Shown here one piece after another: positions 9,662-18,442 of a DNA stretch of 18,767 nucleotides. The DNA is taken from the NCBI GenBank assembly GCA_030374735.1, contig JASCIV010000481.1, positions 1-18,767 of the forward strand, read 5' to 3'. Position 1 is the first letter of the stretch, and each line of letters begins with the position of its first letter. Under the pieces are notes generated by a model. The model worked only from the letters and a program-made list of their open reading frames with translations. It was not told the DNA's origin and did not search any database. This DNA is from Gracilaria caudata. Its lineage: Eukaryota > Rhodophyta > Florideophyceae > Gracilariales > Gracilariaceae. Made by a program: the position numbers and the translations under genes.

Positions 9662-9749
9662 ACTGCACTGCACTGCACTGCACTGTACCCTACTGCATTG
9701 TACTGTACTGCATTGTACTGTACTGCATTGTACTGTACTGCATTGCACG
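9662..9749 (+). repeat. compound ACTGC/TACTG tandem array with 15-bp higher unit
   Basis: Four ACTGC-type 5-bp units (9662-9685) are followed by almost four copies of a 15-bp unit TACTGCATTGTACTG from 9691. The 15-mer is itself three related 5-mers, so this is a two-level tandem array formed by amplification of variant pentamers. Confidence 0.9.
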
Positions 9750-9830
9750 CTTGTATTTTTCATCTCTCCGTGCTGTGCTGCTTTAATTTATATTTTAAAT
9801 TGCAGCACTGCCATGACACACCTCATTGAA

Positions 9831-10066
9831 AGACCATGATATACGGTTGATATTCCATAGATCTACACATGTATATTTGGAATTGCATAATATTTGGTAT
9901 ATCATATGTAACATCTTTCACGCTGATATGCTTATCAGGTGGATATTCGAAAACATCTGGATATCCCAAATATATTCCTCAAGTCTCAGGAGAATATATA
10001 TGATCTCTGGATGTGTAAATGATATCCAAGCTATACGGCGACAGCTACAACTTGAGATGTGACGAT
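9831..10066. other. AT-rich palindrome-rich patch
   Basis: Base composition switches sharply from C-rich to AT-rich. The words GGATAT, ATATCC, GATATTCC and TATATT recur in both orientations. There is a perfect 6-bp hairpin CTGATATGCTTATCAG at 9923-9938. No coding frame is credible. The patch ends exactly where the second 290-bp repeat begins. Confidence 0.5.
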
Positions 10067-10356
10067 TGATATGCGTTCCGTTTTATGAATCCGAATACCT
10101 TATGGGTCTCAAAGTCTTCCATTCGGCACACTGTTAATAACATATCCGTTATGCACACAAATCTGTGAACAACATCCTACAACCAATTTCAAACCTCATT
10201 CGTAGTCATTCCGCACTACTTCCACACTTTCGCACCGTACCAGCAGCTCTCTTGTTCCATGAATTTTTCCGCCTCGTCAAATCCCTTTGACAACCGCAAT
10301 AGCGACCCTTTCGAGCATGAAACTCTTATGTCGACGTGATTAACACGCGCTGTGCA
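10067..10356 (+). repeat. 290-bp direct repeat, copy 2
   Basis: This is the second, same-orientation copy of the element at 8191-8480, equal in length to the base and differing only by substitutions. It ends at ...GCTGTGCA. The 1586 bp between the copies hold only low-complexity and tandem-repeat sequence. Confidence 0.9.
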
Positions 10357-10559
10357 GTACGTCTGTGTTCTCGGAACGCTAGTTTGGGGGACAGAAAAGG
10401 AGTATTGAGAATGATTTGGGAACCGGTGAAATTAATCAAAAAAGTGGTGGTTCAAATTTCCTTAAAAAAATTCCATACATTCAAATTTGCTATTTCTTTT
10501 GACTGCATTACAAGCATTTAACTTCGCGTGTGCTAGTTTGAAACGTATTCAAACCAGCC

Positions 10560-11675
10560 ATGACGTTCAAACGTGGTAGTTTAAGCCGCATTAGGGGCAA
10601 AGATTTCGTGCCGAAGCCGAATTTTTCTGTGTTGATGAGGTCTGCAATCACGTATCATAACGCCATGATACTGGATGGGAAGGAGAAGTACATTAAGTTT
10701 CCAGCTTGAGCAACGGATAAAAAACTGAACACCGATGCGTAAGATGCACTTGAACCGATCATGATTGAAAAACTGAGAGAGGATTATTGTACACTTTCGT
10801 GGGCAACTGCATCCAAGACAACTCACTACGCACAGTGTGAAGCAGTGATTCGTGCGGCAGCCTCATCAAGAGACTTTTTTGTGTTCCTACAGAGCAGCAA
10901 TTTTTGGTGCATTCGCTGACTCGCAGAACAGAAGATGAAGTCCAAGAATCTTCCCTCGCCTACAAGAACTGCGGGTAACGGTAGGCGTCGACGTTTGGCT
11001 CATCATTCTCAATCAGTTCGAAATGAACGTCCCATCCAAAATGTTGAAACATCTAGCTCAGTAAGGTAAAGAGAAATGGGTATAAGGCTGGAGCCCGATC
11101 GTTGTACTCCCTCCGTCGTTCCACAGCCTCCTGCGACCGTTGAAGAAGAAGCTTTACAGCAAGAACAAAACGTAGTGGTTCCACGATTTCCTGCTGTGAT
11201 GCCGACAGCAACTACGAGTACACCTTTCGCGCAAGTTCGGGAACCAGTCAATCGCACCTCTCAGGTCTTTCTAAGAATACGAGTTCGAGCTCCGCGAGCT
11301 ACAGCGGTTGAAGAGTCCAACATAACACCGTTAACGAATCCTACCCTGAGCATGGCGGCTCGTGTGATAAGTGATAATGAAAGTCGACACACAGGCCACG
11401 AAAGTGTGCAGAGGTACACAACAGACGATATAAGCACAATGATTACCGCCCCATGTCAAGGGTTTCGAGCTGCGGGGTTACTTTTGGATGGTAGTTATGG
11501 ACGTACATTTGAGGGGACATCAGGAACATCGCGGCGTAATTCAGAGCGGGCTGAGGTTCTATGCACCGAAGATTCGAATAGAATTCCTGCACGAGGCAGA
11601 GATAGAGCAAGAGAGATGAAGTCTGTGATCTTTAGAAGTCGTAGAACTGGCTTGGGCGCCCAACGAAGAAAGTAG
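10560..11675 (+). pseudogene. unidentified protein frame with four internal stops
   Basis: Frame 0 can be read from the ATG at 10560 to a stop at 11673-11675 with only four internal stops: TGA 10707, TAA 10740, TGA 10917 and TAA 11067. About eighteen would be expected by chance. The first part looks folded (LMRSAITYHNAMILDGKEKY, EPIMIEKLREDYC, CEAVIRAAASSRDFFVFLQS). The rest is disordered: a basic patch GNGRRRRLAHHSQS, a Pro/Glu/Gln stretch (PQPPATVEEEALQQEQNVVV), Thr/Pro-rich text and a basic tail. The last 199 codons (11076-11675) are intact from an in-frame ATG. I recognise no family. Either this is a decayed gene of about 370 codons or only the distal frame is expressed. Confidence 0.4.
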
Positions 11676-12052
11676 AGGCTCTGCATGTGTCACCTGCATG
11701 CGAGAAACAGATCCCATGAAGTTCGTAAGTTCTGTTGCGAATCGAGTCAAAGATTTTAGAAAACCTGAAACTCCGAAGCATGATTTGCTTTGATTTAGTT
11801 CATCACAGCGGGTTCTCTTCGCGCAAGAACCACGAAAGAAAAGATTAGAAAAGTGTTGGGAATATTGTTGAACTTGATCTTGATTGTGACAAACTTCTTT
11901 GGCGCTCACGATACAGATTGCATGAAAAACATGCAATAACACAAACACATTCGCATTCAAAGCTAGTACAGATAAATTGATACTTAGTCTTGGTTTCTGG
12001 TCACCTCTCTCAGTACGTTAACGAAATGGACGATGCAAACTCACACACTAAT
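11676..12052. other. no supportable gene
   Basis: A minus-strand open frame of 133 codons (11960-11559) overlaps the end of the frame above and begins with a hydrophobic stretch (VFVLLHVFHAICIVSA) that could pass for a signal peptide. Its remainder is low in structure, and the overlap with the plus-strand frame makes it a likely shadow. Confidence 0.25.
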
Positions 12053-14404
12053 CTAGTCATTAGTTCCATCCCACGCACAACTTTGTAAGTCGGGGGAGGA
12101 TATGGCACGAGATGAATGCTTGCATTGCATGGGGAACGCAGCCTTCGACAAGTTCATAGTCCAAATCACGAGAGCCAACCAACTTCATAAATAGTACCCC
12201 ACGAATATGAATGTGACGCGTTCATACGCGCCAAGAAGTATAGCACCCGACGATGAAATAGCTTCCTCGTACCTTACTCTGTCCCAGTGCTGATCCAAGC
12301 CCTCAAAGTTCAGGTAAAACTCTCTTTCTCATATGGAGCAGGTGAGGTTCAGAAAATATCAAGTAAAAATTGGAAAAAGTGATCCCGGGTCGGGGCCGCC
12401 CTGGTGACGCGAGCGGAGGATTCCTATTGGACGAAGTAGGTGACGATAATGTAGCTATCCGCGACTGATATGCAATTTCAGTTTCCTGTTTTCGATCAGT
12501 TCGTAATGCCTTCAAACATCATCGGAGAGACGAAGGACTTTGATGTTAATGGTTGAAAGATGAGTCATCGTGAGGACATTCGAAAAGTTCACTGCTGCAT
12601 TGAGAAGCAGCATAAGAACCGTCACGTCGAAGATGGCTTGATTGGTACCCATCCTAGTCACCAGTGCATCGTGTGAAAGCTTCCTATTCATGCCATTTGT
12701 GGACATATTCCTTCCGTATACCTCAGACAAAGATACGCCGCCGATAAACCCATGGAAGGATCGGGGGCCGGTGTATTGCGCAGTTCCTGCCAAGCGAAGG
12801 TAAATGAACACAGCAGAGCTTTATGTCTAAAAGCCCATCAGAAAACGTTTCTCAAAGTGATTGGGGACTTGGTTCCACCATATGTGTCGATGTTCAGATA
12901 CACAGAGAACGGAGAAGATCCTCAAAGAAGATCATTCCAAGACAATTTTCATTACGCGTGTACAACTAACGAAAATGCATACGTGGAAGGGGAGACTTGC
13001 AACAGGACTAAACTGATCCTTCCCGGCACACGTTCGAACTCGTATTGCGCCGAAAAGAATCTGAAACTTTCCACAAAGCCGAAAAACGCCGAGAAATCGA
13101 GACGTTATAGGGCAAGACATCGCCCACGTTACAACCGGAACGCAAGATATCGGTATCACGAGAAAAGAGTTCGTGACAAACATGTCCATCCTGACCAAGA
13201 CAATTTGCCACGGCAGCAACAGCAGGATTCTTTTGAACGAGAAAATTTTTTTCTTTCTGTCGCTAATGAGAGAGAATGCAGAAGCCTTTTCTTCTCAGAG
13301 AAGTTGCGGGGTCAATATCACGTTCACACAGTCACTGATATTTACGAGGTCAAGCGCTCCATTCACGTTTTCAAGCCTCACATCGGTTCCGCTCGTGGAG
13401 GAGAGATCTATTGTGAAGAGAACTGTGGAGGGCGAGCGGGTTCTCGTTGGCTCAAGAGAATTGAGTTCCAACGGTGCGAAGTGAACATGCTTGACTAGAT
13501 AGAACTACAATTGGTTAGGGTGAGTAGTTCGAGACATACGAAACCGCGCATGAAACCACTGCTTTCACTCAAATGACATCGCATCGTGTTTTTCTCCCGT
13601 GCATAAAGAGATATTGGTGCACGAATGAGGTAAAAACCCGTTAGCACCTGTGATGTTGAATCCACTTATGAATGAGTGGTTACTGAGACAGGGTCGACAT
13701 GTGCACTGCTTTCGACACCAGCGAAGATGGCAAACGAATAAAACAATCCACAAAATGCGAAAAACGTATGCAGTTGGGTCTGTGACAAATGCGATAAGGA
13801 TGTCACCGTTGACCAACCTTTAATTATCGGCATTGCCTGCACTTGTCGAATGATATATCCGTTCTGTCACATCTTGACGGCCATGGCCTGAGTTCTCAGT
13901 GATTTAATCCACCTTTCCGTCTTTCCCGATTCTGAGAGTCGTTCCGTTCTTCTCCTTTGGTCGAGTGACGTCTGCCCAGAAGCACGAATCGAGCGCTACA
14001 AGACGTTTAGGCTGCTGTACGTAACGTTCGGGAACTCGGAATCAATACACATCTTACACATCTGTGGAGGTGGAGAGAGTGTTTTCTTCGAGACACATGC
14101 GTTGAAGCAACCCTATTGGCGCCATCACGTTGTTTCTTCCCTCCCTGTGTGCCACAGAATCATTGCCAGAAACGGTGCTTCTCACTGCGACGATTCGCGT
14201 GACACTCTTTCCAAACGAGGAATTGCCGTACTCAAATAGCACTTCAGCGCCAGTTCCCGCCCACACGGCGAACAGGAGCAGAAACAGGGTGACCAGAGAG
14301 TGAAGGAAGGATCGGCGACCGAAGGCGGAGGATGTGATGAAGCCATCGAAGAGCGCGGAGCACAGACCAAGACTGCTCAGTTTGGCGGCATGGTGGTGGT
14401 GCAA
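12053..14404 (-). pseudogene. degenerate frame resembling a multi-pass membrane protein
   Basis: A single minus-strand frame is traceable for 784 codons from 14404 to a TAG at 12055-12053 with 15 internal stops, against about 36 expected. Hydrophobic segments look like membrane spans: SFLHSLVTLFLLLFAVWAG near 14320-14260, YVFRILWIVLFVCHL near 13775-13730 followed by a Cys/Arg-rich CRKQCTCRPC, FLVIPISCVPVVTWAM near 13165-13120, and VTVLMLLLNAAVNFSNVL near 12625-12575. Polar stretches carry N-glycosylation-type sites (NISD, FNITG). Seeing no frameshift with so many stops is odd for ordinary decay. The plus strand has an overlapping 248-codon open frame in exact antisense register, so at most one of the two is likely real in 12752-13498. 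A weak splice-donor-like GTGTAAG at the first stop leaves a multi-exon alternative. Confidence 0.25.
12752..13498 (+). CDS. hypothetical basic protein, 248 aa (uncertain)
   Basis: An ATG-initiated plus-strand frame of 248 codons is the longest uninterrupted frame in the window. The predicted product is polar and basic, with a central Arg/Tyr/His-rich stretch (EKSRRYRARHRPRYNRNARY), a QQQQ run, scattered Cys and no membrane segment, signal peptide or recognised domain. Its codon register is exactly antisense to the hydrophobic minus-strand frame described for 12053-14404, and such registers suppress stops on both strands, so one may be a shadow of the other. The length argues for reality; the odd composition argues against it. 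Confidence 0.3.
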   Translation: MEGSGAGVLRSSCQAKVNEHSRALCLKAHQKTFLKVIGDLVPPYVSMFRYTENGEDPQRRSFQDNFHYACTTNENAYVEGETCNRTKLILPGTRSNSYCAEKNLKLSTKPKNAEKSRRYRARHRPRYNRNARYRYHEKRVRDKHVHPDQDNLPRQQQQDSFERENFFLSVANERECRSLFFSEKLRGQYHVHTVTDIYEVKRSIHVFKPHIGSARGGEIYCEENCGGRAGSRWLKRIEFQRCEVNMLD

Positions 14405-15667
14405 AACAGCTGCGAACAGCGAGGTGGAGATGCGGAGCCTGAGTTCTCACGTGTGTTGAAGAGTAAGAAGACGGCCAGGACCTTGAGAGCGCTGAAGAGG
14501 TTAAGCTCTAGTTAGTGTTCCACGCCATGGGGGAGAGCGTGTAAAATGCCCGCGCGGCGGTGGGCGGAGGCAGTGCCTCGCCGGCCCGTGGCGCGTTCAC
14601 ACTTCGCAGAAGGGCACTTACGTTGTGCAATAAACACGGAGGAGCGTTCGATTTCGTAACGGCGAGACTGTAAACCGCATCTCATGATGATATTCTCATC
14701 GTTGCCAATCATTTTACGCGTATTGCGCACAACCAGATGTAGATACACGTACCCCGTCCGTCCGAGTTGTGTACATGTACATACATACATAGATCCTGTC
14801 TGGGTTTCTGAATTCGTAAAGTCGGGCTGGAGTAGACAATGAGGTTCATTTTCATTATCGATGTCGAAGCAAAAGAGTAAGCCAGTTCTTCAAGGCTACA
14901 TAGTGTGGTAGTAATGAACAAGCACTGCCAAAAGCCGAAGTCACATTCGCCTAATTTCACACCGTGTACAGTGCCGTACACATCCCGCCCCTTCATCCAC
15001 TTGCGTCTTATCTGGAAAAGAAGACCTTATGTTGCAGTTGTGAGACAAATGTTTAGAAAGATCCGGATCACGTTGTCCTCAGATGCCGTTTCATCCATGC
15101 CCCACGACGCGAAATGTTGAGAGCGTTGCCATAAAAGATTTGATTAGACATGTGCACAAAAATGTTCTTGGCCTTCTTTCAGAGACAAACCGGTGTCTAA
15201 TAAAGTGTTTACTACAGTTTTGCAAGTGAAGACTGTTGTCCACAATAAAGAAGACAGAAGAACGGTACGTCGTGGTCCGTGTTCGAACTAACGTTCCTGG
15301 GTGTGACTACGTAATCTTTATGTAACAGGGTTGCGATGTTGCTGAGAGTGGTTGTCTGGTTGTAAGTAACGCGGCACATGGGGTGTGCTTGTCCGATGTT
15401 GTCGAGCTTTGAACTGCTGGAATGCTATCTATCAACGAAGGAAGAACGCAACTGCCCAACTTTCTGATGGATTTCAAAACTTTGTGGCGGAGCTGCAAGT
15501 GCAAAGTTTCCATTCGAAATGATTACGGTTGAAGCCTGCCTGCATAAACACCTCTTACAGCTCATGTTGCTCCAACATTGCTGTGGCTAAAAAAATTGCA
15601 GCGAAGGGTTATCTACAGTATGTGTATGGATTCAGGGGCTCCTCAGGACACGTCCCTACAGCCTCCT
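14405..15667. other. no supportable gene; small CA/TA repeat
   Basis: Short open frames on both strands (for example minus 14790-14512 and 14996-14709, plus 14905-15120, minus 15513-15307) show no motif. A short tract of TACA/TACATA units lies near 14770-14791. The right end leads into the promoter-like segment of the membrane-protein gene. Confidence 0.3.
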
Positions 15668-15746
15668 GCCACGTCATGTGAAGTGCACCCGATGGTGAGC
15701 GCTCAATCGCCCACCTTATAAGCTCTCTCTCCCTCTCTTTATAAGC
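15668..15746 (+). promoter_or_regulatory. promoter-like segment: bZIP-type motif plus two TATAAG boxes
   Basis: GCCACGTCA at 15668-15676 has the ACGT core of bZIP binding sites. The palindromic CTTATAAG at 15715-15722 and TTTATAAG at 15738-15745 are TATA-like boxes separated by a CT-rich tract. The first plausible ATG of the membrane-protein gene (15811) is about 65 bp beyond the second box, a fitting distance for a short 5' leader. The assignment is by motif and position only. Confidence 0.5.
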
Positions 15747-15810
15747 ACATAGGCCGAGTCCGGACCTAAGTGTGGAGCGTTTCTGTGTAAGAAAGCGTTC
15801 TTTTTCCAGA

Positions 15811-17303
15811 ATGACTGGTATTCGTTCGGGCCTTTTGTTGACGGTATCAGAAACAACTAATCCCTGCGCTCATCAGGGGGAGGCAAGCTCAATCGTGCTA
15901 AAATCACAGGCTCCATACTTTTCTTCAGAGCCCGTAACGTATAATCCGACTCGCTTTTCTCGGGATAGGCTAGACCTCCAGATTTGGCGTACTGGCTTGC
16001 CTTTCAAGACGTTTTCCTCTTCCTGCCTCTTCGCGCATTAGCGCTTTGCATGCCTTCCTATTGGACTTTTGAAAGTTGTGACGCCATAGCTGCAATGGTG
16101 CTCATTCACCTGAAACCCGAGTTCGTTGACTTCATCGTCACAATTCTTTTAGGAGTTGCTGAGTTATGTCTTCTTCAAGTGGCAAACATCGTCAACGGAT
16201 ATGGAGAATGCAATGCCCTCAAACAAGGAAAGCAAATTTGTGTGCGTCTTCATTGGCGGCGCATGCTATATATCGCCGTTTTGACGACTGCTCTCTTCGT
16301 TATCTTGGAGATCTTTGTATCATTTTTCAGTGACCCATATGGACGAGTTGAACCTCGTAGGTGTGTTTCGGCCAATAGATTCGATTTAATTCGAACAAAT
16401 GATTGGGCTGCCCTCATGGCGAATGACCATATCATGATCAACTGCATGGGAGTTGACAGTGGCCAAACCTACCAAAGTGTTGGCAATCTTACCCTCCAAG
16501 GTCACAAGCTTCGTTGCAGCAAGTCGCCATTGTACAAGTTTAATGGAGAAGACCCCGTCGACAAGCCCATTCCGCTCAATTCCACACAAACCTGCAATGA
16601 TTTCGGATGCGTTTACACTGAGATTCGCGAACGTGTATTTTCTTCCTCCGCTTTGTTCTGACCAGACGAGATGGGCGAAATGGTAAAGCAGCGAATTTTA
16701 CTTCCTTTCCTTGTCACTCAACAGCTCTTTGACATTGAAGAAGGTCAAGAAACAATACTTCCAAGTATACTTGGACAGAGAGCAATCGATGCTTTCGCCA
16801 AGAACATCAATGACCCAATGGCACTGCGTTTAAGCATATTGACAGGATCGGCAGAGACCACGTGCCCGTTTCTAATCTTTGACATTACAAGTGCTCCATT
16901 GGCCCTAATCTGTATCGTGTTGATAACGTGGTCATTCTCTCTCTTGGCATTCATTCTATCATTGTTTCTTAAGCGTCATATCTTCTTTGATATAAATGAT
17001 CCGTTGCATTGGGCACAACGTACCTGTCGCTGTATTGGTGAACCTGTTGCTGAGGATCCAGTTGTCATTAGTGTATACGAGCACGGTGAACGATTCATGT
17101 ATGTCACGGGCTCGAGTTCTCACAGGTCCAACTTCTTCAAGAAAGTGAGAGCACATCTATCGAGCTGTTTTAGTCGCAAAAGCTGGACAACGAGGAATCT
17201 GAGCTCTACGTCGAACCAGAAGACTTTACCGATAGTCATGAAAACTGAAGCAGCCAACCAGGACGAAACGAGCGAAAACTTTCTTAGAAGCAGGAGGGAG
17301 TAA
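15811..17303 (+). CDS. multi-pass membrane protein of unknown family, frame broken twice
   Basis: Reading starts at ATG 15811 (MTGIRSGLLLTV) and shifts to a second frame around 15940-15985. It then runs through hydrophobic segments AYWLAFQDVFLFLPLRALAL (15987-16046), FVDFIVTILLGVAELCLLQV and YIAVLTTALFVILEIFVSFF (16266-16325). Next comes a Cys-bearing polar region (16326-16632, with NLT and NST glycosylation-type sites), then an in-frame TGA at 16659-16661. The same frame continues to TAA 17301-17303 with APLALICIVLITWSFSLLAF (near 16890-16950), CRCIGEPV and a Ser/Lys-rich tail. Removing 15939-15973 (35 nt, GT-AG) and 16633-16665 (33 nt, GT-AG, pyrimidine-rich, CTGAC before the acceptor) would give one continuous protein of about 474 residues. 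Alternatives are a frameshift plus nonsense mutation, stop readthrough, or two separate frames. The promoter-like segment favours an active gene. No family is recognised; a cell-surface or endomembrane protein is inferred. Confidence 0.5.
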
Positions 17304-18015
17304 AAATTGCCGGTTCTTGGGTCAAGCTGTTCCGTATTCTATACCTCTTGGTTGAAGAGGATAATAACACAAGCAAAACGAAAGACAAGAAGGCTCTTAT
17401 TCTCTATTACAAGCAGGAGACGCTGCAGTATAGCGAGTCATGTACGTTACGGCCCATGTTCGAACCCAGGACAGCTTTTTGGAGAGGGTGAAAGCGAAGA
17501 GGGAGCGTCCAATATTTGGGCAGGCTTGTCACAGTTTGGACTTCAATTTAACTGCGGACAAGGAGAACGAAGCATCATGATGACGATGGGTGGGATCTCG
17601 GCAGCTCTTGGCCCGTAGAGAATCAAAACATTGTAACGACGGATGCCTTGAAAAAGAGGGAGACAAAGCGAAGGTGTAGCGTTATTTCAGAAAAGAGAGC
17701 TGCTCCTTCGTTGGGGTATCTGACCTTGGCATGGAGTGGGAGACAAAATAGAAGACGCAATCACAGTATTGGACCATTTCTACTATCCTGGTATCCAAGG
17801 GACTCAACAAAGAACCAAGAGCATGGCTTGCATCAAAATGTTACAAGTACAAGGGTAGCACTGCCATTGTAGCAGCAAAGCCCAAAAAAAAGCAGGTGAG
17901 CAACTCCGTCCCGCTGATTCCTAGCGGGGAAATAGACCGATACCGAACTGATAACCTGAAGACCCAAGGATTCTTCAATGGCGAAACCTTCAGGCACGTT
18001 GAGGTGGAGCAGTAA
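17304..18015 (+). other. fragmentary protein-like frames downstream of the membrane gene
   Basis: All three plus frames contain protein-like pieces: frame 2 from 17303 to a TGA at 17489 (WVKLFRILYLLVEEDNNTSK, KALILYYKQETLQYSES), frame 0 at 17307-17618 (GEGESEEGASNIWAGLSQFG), and frame 1 open for 87 codons at 17752-18015 (AAKPKKKQVSNS, IDRYRTDNLKTQGFFNGETF). The switches suggest a frameshifted gene remnant or exons of an unrecognised gene. No ATG-led frame covers it and no domain is recognised. Confidence 0.3.
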
Positions 18016-18442
18016 TCCGCCCGCAAGTATGGGAAGGAAAGTAAGGGAGAGGATTTGGTCCCAGTACCCAGTAAGAGTTTCTCACTCCCTCCCTTATGGC
18101 TACCCTAGCTAGCTTAATTACAACGTCGTGCAGAACGCTTCTGGTGAAAGCAACGCTTGCTCCTTGCAAAGAGAGAACTTAAACAGTTTCAATTGCGATA
18201 AAACCCGTACTTTCTTTATAGTTAGTGACGTCGGTGTTGTACGTCTTCCGTGCTAAAGCGGTGAAAAAGAAGTATCACCTCCAGAGCGGCGACATGGAGA
18301 GTACAACAGTGAGCGCGAAAGCAGATGTCAAGTATGACTCGCTTCTGATCGTGCTCCTATATTATGCTCAAAACTTTGATGTTCACGTATTCCAGAACCG
18401 AAATTGCACCATACGACTTGAGAGATATACCCACGACGAGAA
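18016..18442. other. 3' flank of the ATCase gene, nothing else recognised
   Basis: This lies immediately downstream of the minus-strand ATCase stop codon and should contain its 3' untranslated region. I find no AATAAA on the minus strand. A plus-strand open frame (18225-18650) runs antisense through the ATCase coding end and is taken as a shadow. Confidence 0.4.

Larger units (their letters stand above)
7960..9830. other. C-rich, G-poor repeat-bearing block
   Basis: For nearly 1.9 kb the plus strand is rich in C, T and A and poor in G, with many runs like CACACC, CCTCCCC and ACCATC. The skew removes TAG and TGA triplets, so long open frames (up to 184 codons from 8585) appear in all three plus frames at once. 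I regard them as compositional artefacts. The block contains one 290-bp repeat copy, the 10-bp minisatellite and the 5/15-bp tandem array. A transcribed non-coding RNA or a structural chromosomal repeat is possible. Confidence 0.6.

Noticed and set aside
9410..9829. 139-codon plus-strand frame with LHCTAL-type repeats
   Set aside because: The repeat part is only the pentamer array, and the rest is C-skewed sequence.
8191..10356. LTR retrotransposon with 290-bp LTRs
   Set aside because: No target-site duplication (GACTCTC versus GTACGTC at the outer flanks), no polypurine tract, no tRNA primer site and no gag or pol remnant between the repeats.
16659..16661. selenocysteine at the in-frame TGA
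   Set aside because: No SECIS-like element was recognised downstream, the local residues do not resemble a redox motif, and a short intron or nonsense mutation is simpler.
17430..17480. possible tRNA, from TTCGAAC resembling a T-loop
   Set aside because: The flanking bases CCATG and CCAGG do not form a T stem, and no matching acceptor or anticodon stem is found upstream.
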